From an uncultured Dokdonia sp. (GTDB lineage Bacteria > Bacteroidota > Bacteroidia > Flavobacteriales > Flavobacteriaceae), in contig NZ_CANMDS010000003.1 in assembly GCF_947496725.1 (NCBI RefSeq), forward strand, positions 62,001-126,000: 64,000 nucleotides of DNA. The letters run 5' to 3'. Position 1 is the first letter of the stretch. The number at the start of each line of letters is the position of its first letter. A model generated the notes under the pieces. It saw nothing but the letters and a program-made list of their open reading frames with translations. It ran no database searches and had not been told where the DNA came from. The position numbers and the translations under genes are program-made. Shown here in pieces: positions 34,921 through 42,783 of the stretch.

Positions 34921-35652
34921 ATGCCTCATATGTTGAATTGTATAATTGTAGATGATGAAACTGCTGCGAGAACTATAGTCTCGCATTTATGTAGTCAAGT
35001 AGATAACCTTACTGTAGTAGATGACTTCCCTAACGCGATGCAAGCGATTAAGTTTTTAAATAAAAACGAGGTCGATCTTATATTCTTGGATATACATATG
35101 CCAGATTTTACGGGTTTTGACTTTATAGACTCGCTTAAAAATCCGCCAAAGATTGTTCTCACCACTTCAGACCGTGACTTTGCTATTGAGGCTTTTGAGT
35201 ACGATTGTATTGTAGATTACCTAGTAAAACCTATTACATTACCTAGATTCCTTAAGGCAATGCAAAAGGTAGAAAGCTTTAAAGCACCTGTGGTTCAAAA
35301 AGCAGCTCCTGTTGTACAAGAAGCAAAGCAAGAAGAGTCAGAAAAAGAGATGTATGTAAATATAGACAGGCGTCTCATAAAGATTGTATTTGATAACATA
35401 TTTCTTATCGAGGCAAAAGGCGACTACGTACTCATAAAAACCGAAGGGAAGAATTATACAGTACACTCTACACTTAAAAAGATAGAAGAAAAACTGCCAG
35501 ACAGCTTGTTCTTAAAAGTACATCGCTCTTATATCATTAATATTAAGAAAATAGTTGATATTGAGGATAATAGCGTCCTCATAGCAAGAGATGTAATCCC
35601 TATAAGTCGTTCTAATAGACCAGAACTTATGAAGCGACTCAACTTGTTGTAA
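34921..35652 (+). CDS. LytTR-family response regulator, output of the phosphorelay
   Basis: A 243-residue regulator: a receiver domain (about residues 4-120; acidic pocket VDDE, phospho-Asp57 in FLDIHMP, LTTSDRD and LVKPITL) joined by an AP/QE-rich linker to a LytTR DNA-binding domain (about 143-243). The LytTR domain shows FLIEAKGDYVLI, FLKVHRSYIINI and VIPISRSNRPELMKRL. A second Met at codon 4 (34930) is an equally good start. LytTR domains bind two 9-bp direct repeats about 12 bp apart. Exactly such repeats precede this operon and four downstream transcription units, so this protein is the natural candidate to bind them. It ends the signalling operon (27 bp after hpt). Confidence 0.93.
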   Translation: MPHMLNCIIVDDETAARTIVSHLCSQVDNLTVVDDFPNAMQAIKFLNKNEVDLIFLDIHMPDFTGFDFIDSLKNPPKIVLTTSDRDFAIEAFEYDCIVDYLVKPITLPRFLKAMQKVESFKAPVVQKAAPVVQEAKQEESEKEMYVNIDRRLIKIVFDNIFLIEAKGDYVLIKTEGKNYTVHSTLKKIEEKLPDSLFLKVHRSYIINIKKIVDIEDNSVLIARDVIPISRSNRPELMKRLNLL

Positions 35653-35663
35653 TTTAGGTATTT

Positions 35664-35714
35664 CCATTCGTCTACAGTAAACTACCACTCGTCGATATCA
35701 CGACTAGTGCTATC
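35664..35714 (+). promoter_or_regulatory. LytTR-type direct-repeat site B (T9SS protein promoter)
   Basis: CCATTCGTC (35664-35672) and CCACTCGTC (35685-35693) are 21 bp apart, with a weaker third unit AGTGCTATC (35706-35714) at the next 21-bp step. The last two end 53 and 32 bp before the -7 box. Confidence 0.75.
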
Positions 35715-35745
35715 GAAAATTAAAAAATACAGAGTATAAACGACC

Positions 35746-35753
35746 TAATTTTG
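35746..35753 (+). promoter_or_regulatory. -7 element of the T9SS protein gene
   Basis: TAATTTTG, a perfect TAnnTTTG match, 28 bp before the ATG at 35782. Confidence 0.6.
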
Positions 35754-35781
35754 TTTCTATAATCAAATCCATAGAAGCATA

Positions 35782-38388
35782 ATGAAATCAAATCTTTACT
35801 CACTAGCACAACAAGTTTTCTTAGTAGCTTGCTTAGTATGTACTTTTAATGTAAGTGCACAAGACACTCCATTTAACTGTGATTACAGTGCATACTTATT
35901 TCAGTATAATGATGTATATGCGATAGACCTAGCCTCTGGAAACTCTTTTCTAGCGGCCGAAAATATAACTACTGGTAACATTAACGCTGCAGCATATAAC
36001 CCTGCAGATGGTTTTATATGGGGGTATTTATCTAGCCCATCAAAATCTATTGTGAGAATAGGTCAAGACTTTAGCACAACCGTTTTTACTATAGATGCAC
36101 TTACCACGGGTAATAAGTATATAGGAGACATAAGCGCTACGGGACAGTATTATTTTAAAGCTGGAGGTAGTACGTATTATAAAGTAGACTTAGACCCAAC
36201 CTCAAGTACATACACAGAGTTTTTAAGCACAGAGACGCTATCACAAAGCATTAACGTGCACGACTGGGCTTTTAATGCAGTAGATAATCAACTATATACT
36301 GTAGAAAAAAATTCAAACATACTATACCGTATTAATCCAGAAAATGGAGTAGTGCAGTCACTTGGAGAAGTACCTATCTTATCTGGTCTTAAATACACCT
36401 ATGGTGCTGTATATTTTGATGCATCAGGGAGATTTTATGTCTCTGCAAACCAGACAGGAACTATCTATGTAATACAAAGTGTGCAAGACCTAACGGGAAG
36501 TAATAGTATGGATTCAAACCTCTTTGCTTTTGGACCATCTAGTAATAGTAATGATGGCGCTCGTTGCCCTACTGCACCAGTTTTACAAGAAATATGTGAT
36601 AACGGTATAGATGATGACGGAGACGGTCTTACAGATTGTGAAGATCCATCTTGCTCTGGATATGGAGACTGTGCAACTATAGATCCAGAAGCTTCTACTG
36701 GAAATAAGGGCGGTCTTGAGAGTAACAATAGATTATCTAATGCAATTGCAAAACGTAATTTTAACCGTGCAAAAGAGAGCTATACATTTAATAAAGACCT
36801 AGCCCCACTTAAAGAAAAAACAGCAAACTATGGAGTGAGAAATGCACAGTCATTTACACTACAAGATTTTATCCCTCTAGAAGAAATAAATGAAGACTAT
36901 GTAGTAGAGTCTACTCCAGAAGACCTTGTTGATATTACAAATGCTACAGAAGTATATGCTGTAGACTATATTAAAAATGATATCTCTACCGCTTCTATAC
37001 TAGCACTCAAAACTGAAAATGGCGTATATGAGCACACTAAGTATATCTGTGATCGTTTACTAGGAGCAGAGCTTACCTCTGTGTCTACCATAGAGATTAA
37101 TGGACAGCAGTTTATCAAATCCCTTATAAGAAATATAGACGGCAGTGTAGAATTTGTTTTAAGCCTTTCGGCGAAAGAAGTAAATAACGGAGCAGAGTTT
37201 GCCGTAGAGAGCCACTGGAATCTAGATCGCTATGAAGAAGAGGTAACCTTTTATAACTTCCAAATATGGGCAAACTCAATAGATGACCTTCATAAACTAG
37301 GACAACAATTATTAAACTTACTTGAAGTACAAAAACCAGTAACATCTTATGAGGTTACAACACCACCTACAGTTTTTGTAAAAAGCGGTAGCTATACAAA
37401 TGGTGCATTACAACTACAGATTGTAAACACAAATGCAACAGAGAGTGTAACCTTTGATGCAGGTATAAGAGCTACAGAGACAAGTGATCTCGTGACAACT
37501 ACCTCTATAATAGATCTAGGAGAACAGTACATCACAGAAGTTACTATTGACACAGGTTATTTATTTGACATAGGCTTTAGAATAGGAGATGGTATAAACA
37601 CACCAGATGACTTATTTCTATCTGATGGGCCTTGGGGAGTAGATGCTTCGCAAGATGGTACAGAAGTACTCTCTTATGAGATTACAGAAAATGAGAATAC
37701 CTATAGTGATGAGGTATATGCTATAGAGCGTAACCTTGCCTTCACAGCAACAACAACGAGTTATGTAGGAGCTTACAGAGCACTTACTCCACGTTTTCAG
37801 GCAGTAGATGTAAGTAACTATAACGCACTACAGATGAGTGTAAAAGGAACGGGTAACCTAGAAGTAACCTTTGTAAAAGCAAGCATAGAAAACTGGGAAG
37901 AACAGTACAAAGCAACCATTGAGCTTACAGATAGCTATCAAGAGATAGACTTCTCACTAGAGAACTTTGTAAACGGCTCTGGTGCACCACTAGTGCTTGA
38001 TGATCTTGTAACGATAGTATTTACAATGGTATCTCAAGATGGAACAACACAAACTAAAGAGATGTTCCTTAATGACATAAGATTTGCAAACTCAGAAGCC
38101 CTTTCGGTAGAAGATGTAGATGCTACAGTAGAGGCGCTAGCCTTAACAAACTATCCTAATCCTTTTATAGGAGAAACTACGATAAGCCTAGCAAAACCAA
38201 GTGCAACGGTACAAATCACAGTAGTAGATATGCTAGGACGCATAGTAGACACGCAAGATATAACAACAAATAATGGAGGGTTAACAGCTGTATACACAGC
38301 TCCAAACCTACAGACAGGCATCTATACCTATAAACTAGTAGATAGTGCCTCACAACAACACAGTGGCAAGTTTGTCATAAAGAGATAA
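35782..38388 (+). CDS. Large secreted protein with T9SS C-terminal sorting domain
   Basis: The 868-residue protein has a signal peptide (ending near CTFNVSAQ) and an N-terminal beta-propeller-like region of about 240 residues (AAYNPADGFIWGYL, ISATGQYYFKAGG, WAFNAVDNQLYTVE). A calcium-binding-type motif follows (EICDNGIDDDGDGLTDCEDP, about 268-287), then a long beta-rich region. The last 80 residues form a type A T9SS sorting domain (NYPNPFIGETTISL, VVDMLGRIV, LQTGIYTYKLV, ending GKFVIKR). It should be exported through the type IX system and anchored on the cell surface or released. Site B makes it a likely output of the LytTR relay; an adhesin or matrix-protein role fits but is inference. Confidence 0.9.
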   Translation: MKSNLYSLAQQVFLVACLVCTFNVSAQDTPFNCDYSAYLFQYNDVYAIDLASGNSFLAAENITTGNINAAAYNPADGFIWGYLSSPSKSIVRIGQDFSTTVFTIDALTTGNKYIGDISATGQYYFKAGGSTYYKVDLDPTSSTYTEFLSTETLSQSINVHDWAFNAVDNQLYTVEKNSNILYRINPENGVVQSLGEVPILSGLKYTYGAVYFDASGRFYVSANQTGTIYVIQSVQDLTGSNSMDSNLFAFGPSSNSNDGARCPTAPVLQEICDNGIDDDGDGLTDCEDPSCSGYGDCATIDPEASTGNKGGLESNNRLSNAIAKRNFNRAKESYTFNKDLAPLKEKTANYGVRNAQSFTLQDFIPLEEINEDYVVESTPEDLVDITNATEVYAVDYIKNDISTASILALKTENGVYEHTKYICDRLLGAELTSVSTIEINGQQFIKSLIRNIDGSVEFVLSLSAKEVNNGAEFAVESHWNLDRYEEEVTFYNFQIWANSIDDLHKLGQQLLNLLEVQKPVTSYEVTTPPTVFVKSGSYTNGALQLQIVNTNATESVTFDAGIRATETSDLVTTTSIIDLGEQYITEVTIDTGYLFDIGFRIGDGINTPDDLFLSDGPWGVDASQDGTEVLSYEITENENTYSDEVYAIERNLAFTATTTSYVGAYRALTPRFQAVDVSNYNALQMSVKGTGNLEVTFVKASIENWEEQYKATIELTDSYQEIDFSLENFVNGSGAPLVLDDLVTIVFTMVSQDGTTQTKEMFLNDIRFANSEALSVEDVDATVEALALTNYPNPFIGETTISLAKPSATVQITVVDMLGRIVDTQDITTNNGGLTAVYTAPNLQTGIYTYKLVDSASQQHSGKFVIKR

Positions 38389-38421
38389 GTAAGTAGTTTT
38401 TTTGATTTGATTTGATGTTTG

Positions 38422-38453
38422 GCCATCACCGGGGACGGTGGTGGCTTTTTTTG
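38422..38453 (+). terminator. Terminator of the T9SS protein gene
   Basis: A GCCATCACCG / CGGTGGTGGC stem (one G-U pair) with a short GGGA loop and a run of seven Ts, 34 bp after the stop codon. Confidence 0.8.
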
Positions 38454-38696
38454 TGGGGTGGGGTAAAATCTACTTCTAAACGAGAATACTACATTGCTGA
38501 TTGCGCTTTCGCGAAAGCATACCTCAAGTAAGAGAAATAAAAGATCTTAACGCAGTGTTAAACAAGCTGTTAAAACAAGTCTTTATCTTCATAAACTCAG
38601 GAAGTCCTTATAATGAAAATTATAGGTTAAGATTAACTTAGAAGTACTTATTGAGGAGAATTGGACTAGGCTTGTGTTTTAACTTAGCGACTGCAT
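38454..38696. other. Intergenic stretch without a recognised gene
   Basis: AT-rich sequence with one iterated palindrome and no ORF, promoter or RNA structure that I can support. It separates the T9SS gene from the convergent broken DUF4238 gene. Confidence 0.5.
38505..38518. repeat. Iterated palindrome, copy 8 (intergenic)
   Basis: GCTTTCGCGAAAGC in a convergent intergenic region, 52 bp after the T9SS terminator. It has no promoter near it. Confidence 0.9.
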
Positions 38697-39543
38697 TTAA
38701 TCAATAAATTTATAAACACTAAAAAAGGTTTTTAAATAATTCTCTCTTCCAAAACATTCTAAATCGGCACTTTTAATCATTTTTGCATTTATTTCCCAAA
38801 CGAAATCGCAATTTGCCTCTGTTCTTTTAATTCTATTATAGTACAATTTCCCATCTAAACTAATTCCATTTTTATCATTAGCATTTTTTAAAATACAGCA
38901 ATGCTTAGGGTCAAGAGGTATTAATATAACATTCTCTTTATTAAACTGTTCCTTGAATTTATGGTTAATTAACTCTCCTTTGGGATTAAGTATTAAAAGG
39001 GGGTTGTCGCTTGTTATAAATTCAGAGTTATCAACTATTTTTACTATTGTTATTGTTTTGTACTCGTGTGTTTGAATAAAGTCAATGAGTGTATTTCCAA
39101 TATGACTCGTTTTGTAATCTTCTTTTATTAAATCAATTCTATTTTGAAAACTTTCTGGAACTGATTTAAAGAAATAATTGAATTGTTTCGGTGTTCGACA
39201 ATGAAGAGATAAGAGGCACATTAAAATTCTTGATCTATCGTCAAGAGATTCTAATTTTGATATTTTTGGGTTGATTAATAGTTCATAATATTTTGGATAA
39301 TAGTTTTCTATTTCTCTAGAGTAAAATATTGATTCAACAACCATTGGTTCAGTTCCCTTGTCAATAGTATAGAAATGTTCTTTTGTGGTTGCTTTTTTTT
39401 AATGACGTAGGTTTCCTTAGCTCAATATTTGTTAATTCTACTTTAGAAACTTTTTTAAATTTTCGAAATATACTGTATCCATCATCAGAGAAGTTTTTTA
39501 AGTAACATTTTGGAATTGTATGTTGATCTTTAACTTGTTGCAT
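38697..39543 (-). pseudogene. DUF4238-like gene with a frameshift in an A8 tract
   Basis: Two minus-strand reading frames together form one DUF4238-like protein. The upstream part opens MQQVKDQHTIPKCYLKNFSDDG (start 39543, after discarding an unlikely 16-residue extension). It runs to a homopolymer of eight A (plus-strand T8 at 39393-39400) and then reaches an early stop. Removing one A joins it to the second frame as TSLKKATTKEHFYTIDKG, continuing through MVVESIFYSRE to the family motif FITSDNPLLIL and the end at 38697. Possible explanations are a recent pseudogene, slippage-based phase variation, transcriptional slippage or a sequencing error. DUF4238 function is unknown. Confidence 0.75.
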
Positions 39544-39734
39544 TCTGATATTACAGTTAATTGCGCACAATAAAGTGAATGAAGCCCCCAATACCTATCG
39601 AGATTGCTAGTTTACTTTAATTTGCGGTCTTGTTAGTTTGACCTAAATATACAATGAATATTGTAGTTCTATGTTTCTTAAAACTAATAGTATACTAACA
39701 CTATGAAGAAGTATAATCTGTATGTTATAACAAC

Positions 39735-39765
39735 AAAAAAACGCCCAGCTGGGCGTTTTTTTAAT
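39735..39765 (-). terminator. Terminator of the TPR/beta-barrel gene
   Basis: AACGCCCAGCTGGGCGTT self-complementary hairpin flanked by A and T runs, so it can work on both strands. It lies 21 bp past the stop of the minus-strand TPR gene. Confidence 0.8.
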
Positions 39766-39785
39766 ATCAAATAGCGTCTTCAAGA

Positions 39786-41807
39786 TTACATCTTTATAAT
39801 TCCTTTTTCAAGCACTTGCCATCTCAGTTTTAAGCCTACTTCCATAAACTCAAATCCTGCTGCGGTTGCAGAGGCAATGTTACTGTACTTACCATAAGCA
39901 CCCATCTGGAAGCGGTTTGATATCGCATACTGTACTCTGGCTTCTACGCGAAAAAGGGTAGTAGCCTCATCATCTTCTACTACTTGTAAACCTCCTGCTG
40001 CGTTTGCAGCATAGCTCCACTTTCCTGCCTGCCCGGTAAGATCTAAAAATAACTCAACTGCTTGGTATTTTGATGGACTGAAGTACAACGTAGGCACTTG
40101 ATCCTTAAAACCTACATACTGGTAATTGATACCACCTTTAAGCGTTGGGTTTTTTGTAAAGTTGTAGTATAAAGAAGTGAATAGTAAGTTACGAGAGTTT
40201 CCATCTGTTTGCTGCGTGTGCATTAAACCAGTATACCACCCTAGATTTATGTTTGTTCCCATATTGTAATTAAGGGAATAGTTATTCATAAAGATTTTTT
40301 CATCTAGCAGTGCGGCGTTAAAATCTTGTAACGTCCTGCTGTAACCCACCTCTAAAAACTGAAGCGGAAAAGGTCTTGACTTTACAAAAATAGATCCATT
40401 TACATCTGTATACTCATTTGCATCTGCATCTGCTTTTACAAACCCTAGTGTTCCTTCTAGCCAGGTATTATTTATGACTCTATAATGAGCTCCAAGGCTT
40501 GCATTTGTGTTATAAGCCATCGTGTTTGTAGTCATATTTTCGGTAGTACGGTAGTTGTAAGAAAATATAGCCTTAAACCTACTTGTAAATGGCAAGGTAG
40601 CGGTAAGACCAGCCGAGTATGCTTGGTTATCACCATTATCTTCGGTGTATGCAGCTCGTGTTTCAATCACGGGAGCGAGGCTACTTTCTATAGTTTTCAT
40701 TAACCCAGTAGCATCTTTCTGGTTAGGGTAGAAGGTTAAGGTATTTTTCGCGAAAGCGTAAGCCTCATCCAGATTACCCTGTGCACGGTATGCATTTGCA
40801 ATCCCAAGATTTCCGTCAAAAGAGGCACTGTCCTTCTCAAGGATACCGTTATACACCTCGATACTCTTTTTAAAAGTCCCCGTGTACATCCCTAAAGTTG
40901 CCTTAAGGGCAGCCACGCGCGCATTAGTCGGGAAGGTGCTTTTAAGATCTGCAATGGCAGTTCTTGCTGTGGCATATTTTCCGTTCCAGATGAGTGCTTG
41001 TATGTAGCGCTCGTTTGCGGTAATGATTTTTGTAGTGTCCGCTTTCGCGAAAGCGATACTCTCCTGCGCCAGTGATAATGCAAGCTTGTCGTCCTTCTGT
41101 AAGTGAGCAACTAATGATTTACCCACTTGCGATGTTAAGGTATCAGAAAGCTTGCTGTACATTGTGTTTGCATTCTCATAATCCTTCTTTGCGATATAGG
41201 TATTTGCAAGCGCGCTTATGATTTGCTGATCGTTAGGCATATCCTCAAGAGCACTTTTAAGTAATTGTATTGCCGCATCATATTGAAAGGCAGTTGTGAG
41301 TTGGTTTGCCTTACCTAAACGCATAAACTTTTTTGACACCGCAGCATTTGCATTACCAGGTTGTACGGTAAGTGCCTTGTTTACATAAGCGATTGCCGCG
41401 TCATATTCTTTAAGGTTAGAAAGCGTGTTTGCATAACCGAGTAGGGCAGAGAAGCTTGTACTGTCTTTGGCAACGAGGGTTTCATAAAAGTCTTTTGCAG
41501 CGCCAAAATCACTATCCCATAAAAGAGACTCGGCATAGTTTAAGCCCACTTCAAAATCTGTAGGGTAGTCTGCTTTTAGGTTTGTAAAAAGTGTTCTTGC
41601 TTTGCCACTCTCACCACTCAACCCTAGAGCACGACCGTAACAGAGTCTTGCCGTTTTATTATCTGGGTAGTCTTCAAGCACTTCGCCAAAAAATGTTTTT
41701 GCCTCCTCATATTTCCCAGTTTCTAATAAAGTGAAACCTGCAGACATATCTTGGCTGTATGCTGTTGCACCTAATAGGAAAAGAATAATATATGTTAGTT
41801 GTCTCAT
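39786..41807 (-). CDS. TPR protein with C-terminal YaiO-like outer-membrane beta-barrel
   Basis: A 673-residue exported protein. I choose the Met at 41807 because it gives a clean signal peptide (MRQLTYIILFLLGATAYSQ); the 16 residues upstream look spurious. Residues about 20-370 are tetratricopeptide repeats (GKYEEAKTFFGEVLEDYPDNKTARLCYGRAL and others). The last 300 residues alternate in the manner of a YaiO-type outer-membrane barrel and end LKLRWQVLEKGIIKM. TPR-plus-barrel proteins often act in secretion of polysaccharide (compare PgaA, BcsC, PelB), which fits the glycosyltransferase and flippase genes around it. Two palindrome copies encode EAYAFAKNTL and SIAFAKADT in TPR helices. Confidence 0.82.
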   Translation of the reverse strand: MRQLTYIILFLLGATAYSQDMSAGFTLLETGKYEEAKTFFGEVLEDYPDNKTARLCYGRALGLSGESGKARTLFTNLKADYPTDFEVGLNYAESLLWDSDFGAAKDFYETLVAKDSTSFSALLGYANTLSNLKEYDAAIAYVNKALTVQPGNANAAVSKKFMRLGKANQLTTAFQYDAAIQLLKSALEDMPNDQQIISALANTYIAKKDYENANTMYSKLSDTLTSQVGKSLVAHLQKDDKLALSLAQESIAFAKADTTKIITANERYIQALIWNGKYATARTAIADLKSTFPTNARVAALKATLGMYTGTFKKSIEVYNGILEKDSASFDGNLGIANAYRAQGNLDEAYAFAKNTLTFYPNQKDATGLMKTIESSLAPVIETRAAYTEDNGDNQAYSAGLTATLPFTSRFKAIFSYNYRTTENMTTNTMAYNTNASLGAHYRVINNTWLEGTLGFVKADADANEYTDVNGSIFVKSRPFPLQFLEVGYSRTLQDFNAALLDEKIFMNNYSLNYNMGTNINLGWYTGLMHTQQTDGNSRNLLFTSLYYNFTKNPTLKGGINYQYVGFKDQVPTLYFSPSKYQAVELFLDLTGQAGKWSYAANAAGGLQVVEDDEATTLFRVEARVQYAISNRFQMGAYGKYSNIASATAAGFEFMEVGLKLRWQVLEKGIIKM
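40746..40758. repeat. Iterated palindrome, copy 9 (inside TPR gene)
   Basis: TTTCGCGAAAGCG with the left arm lost beyond TTT. It encodes Ala-Phe-Ala-Lys in a TPR helix. Confidence 0.75.
41040..41055. repeat. Iterated palindrome, copy 10 (inside TPR gene)
   Basis: Perfect CGCTTTCGCGAAAGCG, 294 bp from copy 9 in the same gene and the same frame (IAFAKAD). Confidence 0.9.
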
Positions 41808-41993
41808 TGCGTATGTTTTACAAGTGCAAGTTATGGCAATATACAAAGGATTCAATCTTAATGTATCTGCAATTCGTCGACACTTATCGTCGACTGGTGG
41901 AGGTTGCGTAGAGTGTGAGTGGAGTTTTGAGAGAAGTGTGCTGCGAACATCTCCCCAAGGTTCTATTTATTGTTCCTAAAGTCACTTGCCTCC

Positions 41994-42077
41994 AACATCT
42001 CCCCAACCCCTCTTCAAAGAGGGGCTTTCATCTTTGTGTACTCCTCCTCTTTGAAGAGGAGGCTGGGAGGAGATGTT
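41994..42077. repeat. REP/MITE-like inverted-repeat element, copy 1
   Basis: The element begins AACATCTCCCC, contains CCCTCTTCAAAGAGGGG and CCTCCTCTTTGAAGAGGAGG, and ends GGGAGGAGATGTT. Its ends are inverted repeats, so the whole unit can fold into a long imperfect hairpin. Confidence 0.8.
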
Positions 42078-42104
42078 TTGAGTTTGAGTTAGAAGATGGC
42101 TGCG

Positions 42105-42224
42105 AACATCTCCCCAAATGTGCCTTCCTCTCGTTCATACTTAACTCGTCGGAGGCAAGTTCAAAGAGGGGCTTTCATCTTTGTGTGCTCCTCCTCTTTG
42201 AAGAGGAGGCTGGGAGGAGATGTT
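42105..42224. repeat. REP/MITE-like inverted-repeat element, copy 2
   Basis: Same ends (AACATCTCCCC ... GGAGATGTT) and internal hairpin as copy 1, but with a 40-bp insert (TGTGCCTTCCTCTCGTTCATAC...) that is shared with copy 3. Confidence 0.8.
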
Positions 42225-42251
42225 TTGCGTTCGAGTGAGAAGTTAGTTGCC

Positions 42252-42367
42252 AACATCTCCCCAAATGTGCCTTCCTCTCGTTCATACTTCACTCGTCGGA
42301 AGCAAGTTCAAAGAGGGCTTCAAGTTGTCACTCCTCCTCTTTGAAGAGGAGGCTGGGAGGAGATGTT
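42252..42367. repeat. REP/MITE-like inverted-repeat element, copy 3
   Basis: Copy 3 shares the insert of copy 2 with a few substitutions and has a diverged left internal arm. A fragment of the right end (GGGAGGAGATGTTTTG) follows at about 42399-42414. No transposase is nearby. Confidence 0.8.
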
Positions 42368-42493
42368 TTTGGGTTTGAGTGAGAAATATATAAATGTCGG
42401 GAGGAGATGTTTTGAATACGAGTAAGAAACAGAGAAGTTTACATAAGACCTTCTACACCCCAAAACCCACTCCTTATATAGTATCACATTAAA

Positions 42494-42505
42494 CTTTCGC
42501 GAAAG
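42494..42505. repeat. Iterated palindrome, copy 11 (degenerate, intergenic)
   Basis: Only the core CTTTCGCGAAAG is kept; both outer arms are mutated. It lies 40 bp upstream of LytTR-type site C. Confidence 0.7.
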
Positions 42506-42544
42506 AGACATAACCACAAAATATGCTTTAAAGATAAAACACGA

Positions 42545-42574
42545 CCACTCGTCTACAGTAAAATTCTACTCATC
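42545..42574 (+). promoter_or_regulatory. LytTR-type direct-repeat site C (peptide/flippase operon)
   Basis: CCACTCGTC (42545-42553) and CTACTCATC (42566-42574) are 21 bp apart. They end 54 and 33 bp before a -7-like CATCTTTG at 42607-42614. The spacer TACAGTAAAATT is nearly the same as in sites A and B. Confidence 0.75.
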
Positions 42575-42606
42575 GAAATTTCAACCGAAAGCCTCTTAAT
42601 TGCTTG

Positions 42607-42614
42607 CATCTTTG
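42607..42614 (+). promoter_or_regulatory. Candidate -7 element of the peptide/flippase operon
   Basis: CATCTTTG, TAnnTTTG with the first base changed, 26 bp before the ATG of the 44-residue peptide. Confidence 0.5.
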
Positions 42615-42639
42615 TACCAGAATCAAACAACAAACTATT

Positions 42640-42774
42640 ATGGGACTTACAGTAATAAATAACTCAAACACATTAAGAGTAGTACACAACGCTAGAAATA
42701 CACAAGCTAGTAATACATTAAGTGTAGTACACAGAAAGGTAGATAAGCCGGTTATCCAGTTAATGACTTATTAA
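42640..42774 (+). CDS. 44-residue peptide with an internal repeat, first gene of the flippase operon
   Basis: A short ORF starts at ATG 42640 and stops with TAA at 42772-42774. The peptide begins MGLTVINNSNTLRVVHNARN, carries the repeated motif SNTLRVVH / SNTLSVVH 18 residues apart, and ends KPVIQLMTY. It has no signal peptide or membrane helix. It is the first translatable frame after the LytTR-type promoter and lies 9 bp upstream of the flippase gene. The internal repeat, the start 26 bp after the -7 box and the tight coupling argue that it is translated. It could be a leader or regulatory peptide; I know no family. Confidence 0.6.
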   Translation: MGLTVINNSNTLRVVHNARNTQASNTLSVVHRKVDKPVIQLMTY

Positions 42775-42783
42775 TCATTAGTT

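Larger units (their letters stand above)
41808..42544. other. Long intergenic region between the TPR gene and the peptide/flippase operon
   Basis: It contains LytTR-like half-sites at 41871-41900 (AATTCGTCGAC...ATCGTCGAC, spaced 13 bp and so off the usual phase), the three repeat elements above and a degenerate palindrome. Long ORFs that cross it on the plus strand are products of the repeats. I see no gene. Confidence 0.6.

Noticed and set aside
41871-41900. LytTR-type site for the TPR/beta-barrel gene
   Set aside because: CGTCGAC-like half-sites are present, but their spacing is 13 bp and the phase to the nearest -7-like box (about 28 and 41 bp) differs from the five accepted sites.
41731-42344. 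Three plus-strand ORFs of 82-107 residues
   Set aside because: They run through the hairpin repeats, so the similar peptides reflect repeated DNA and not conserved proteins.
41994-42414. Possible CRISPR array
   Set aside because: Units are 84-120 bp with inverted-repeat ends and shared internal inserts, spacing is irregular, and no cas genes are present.
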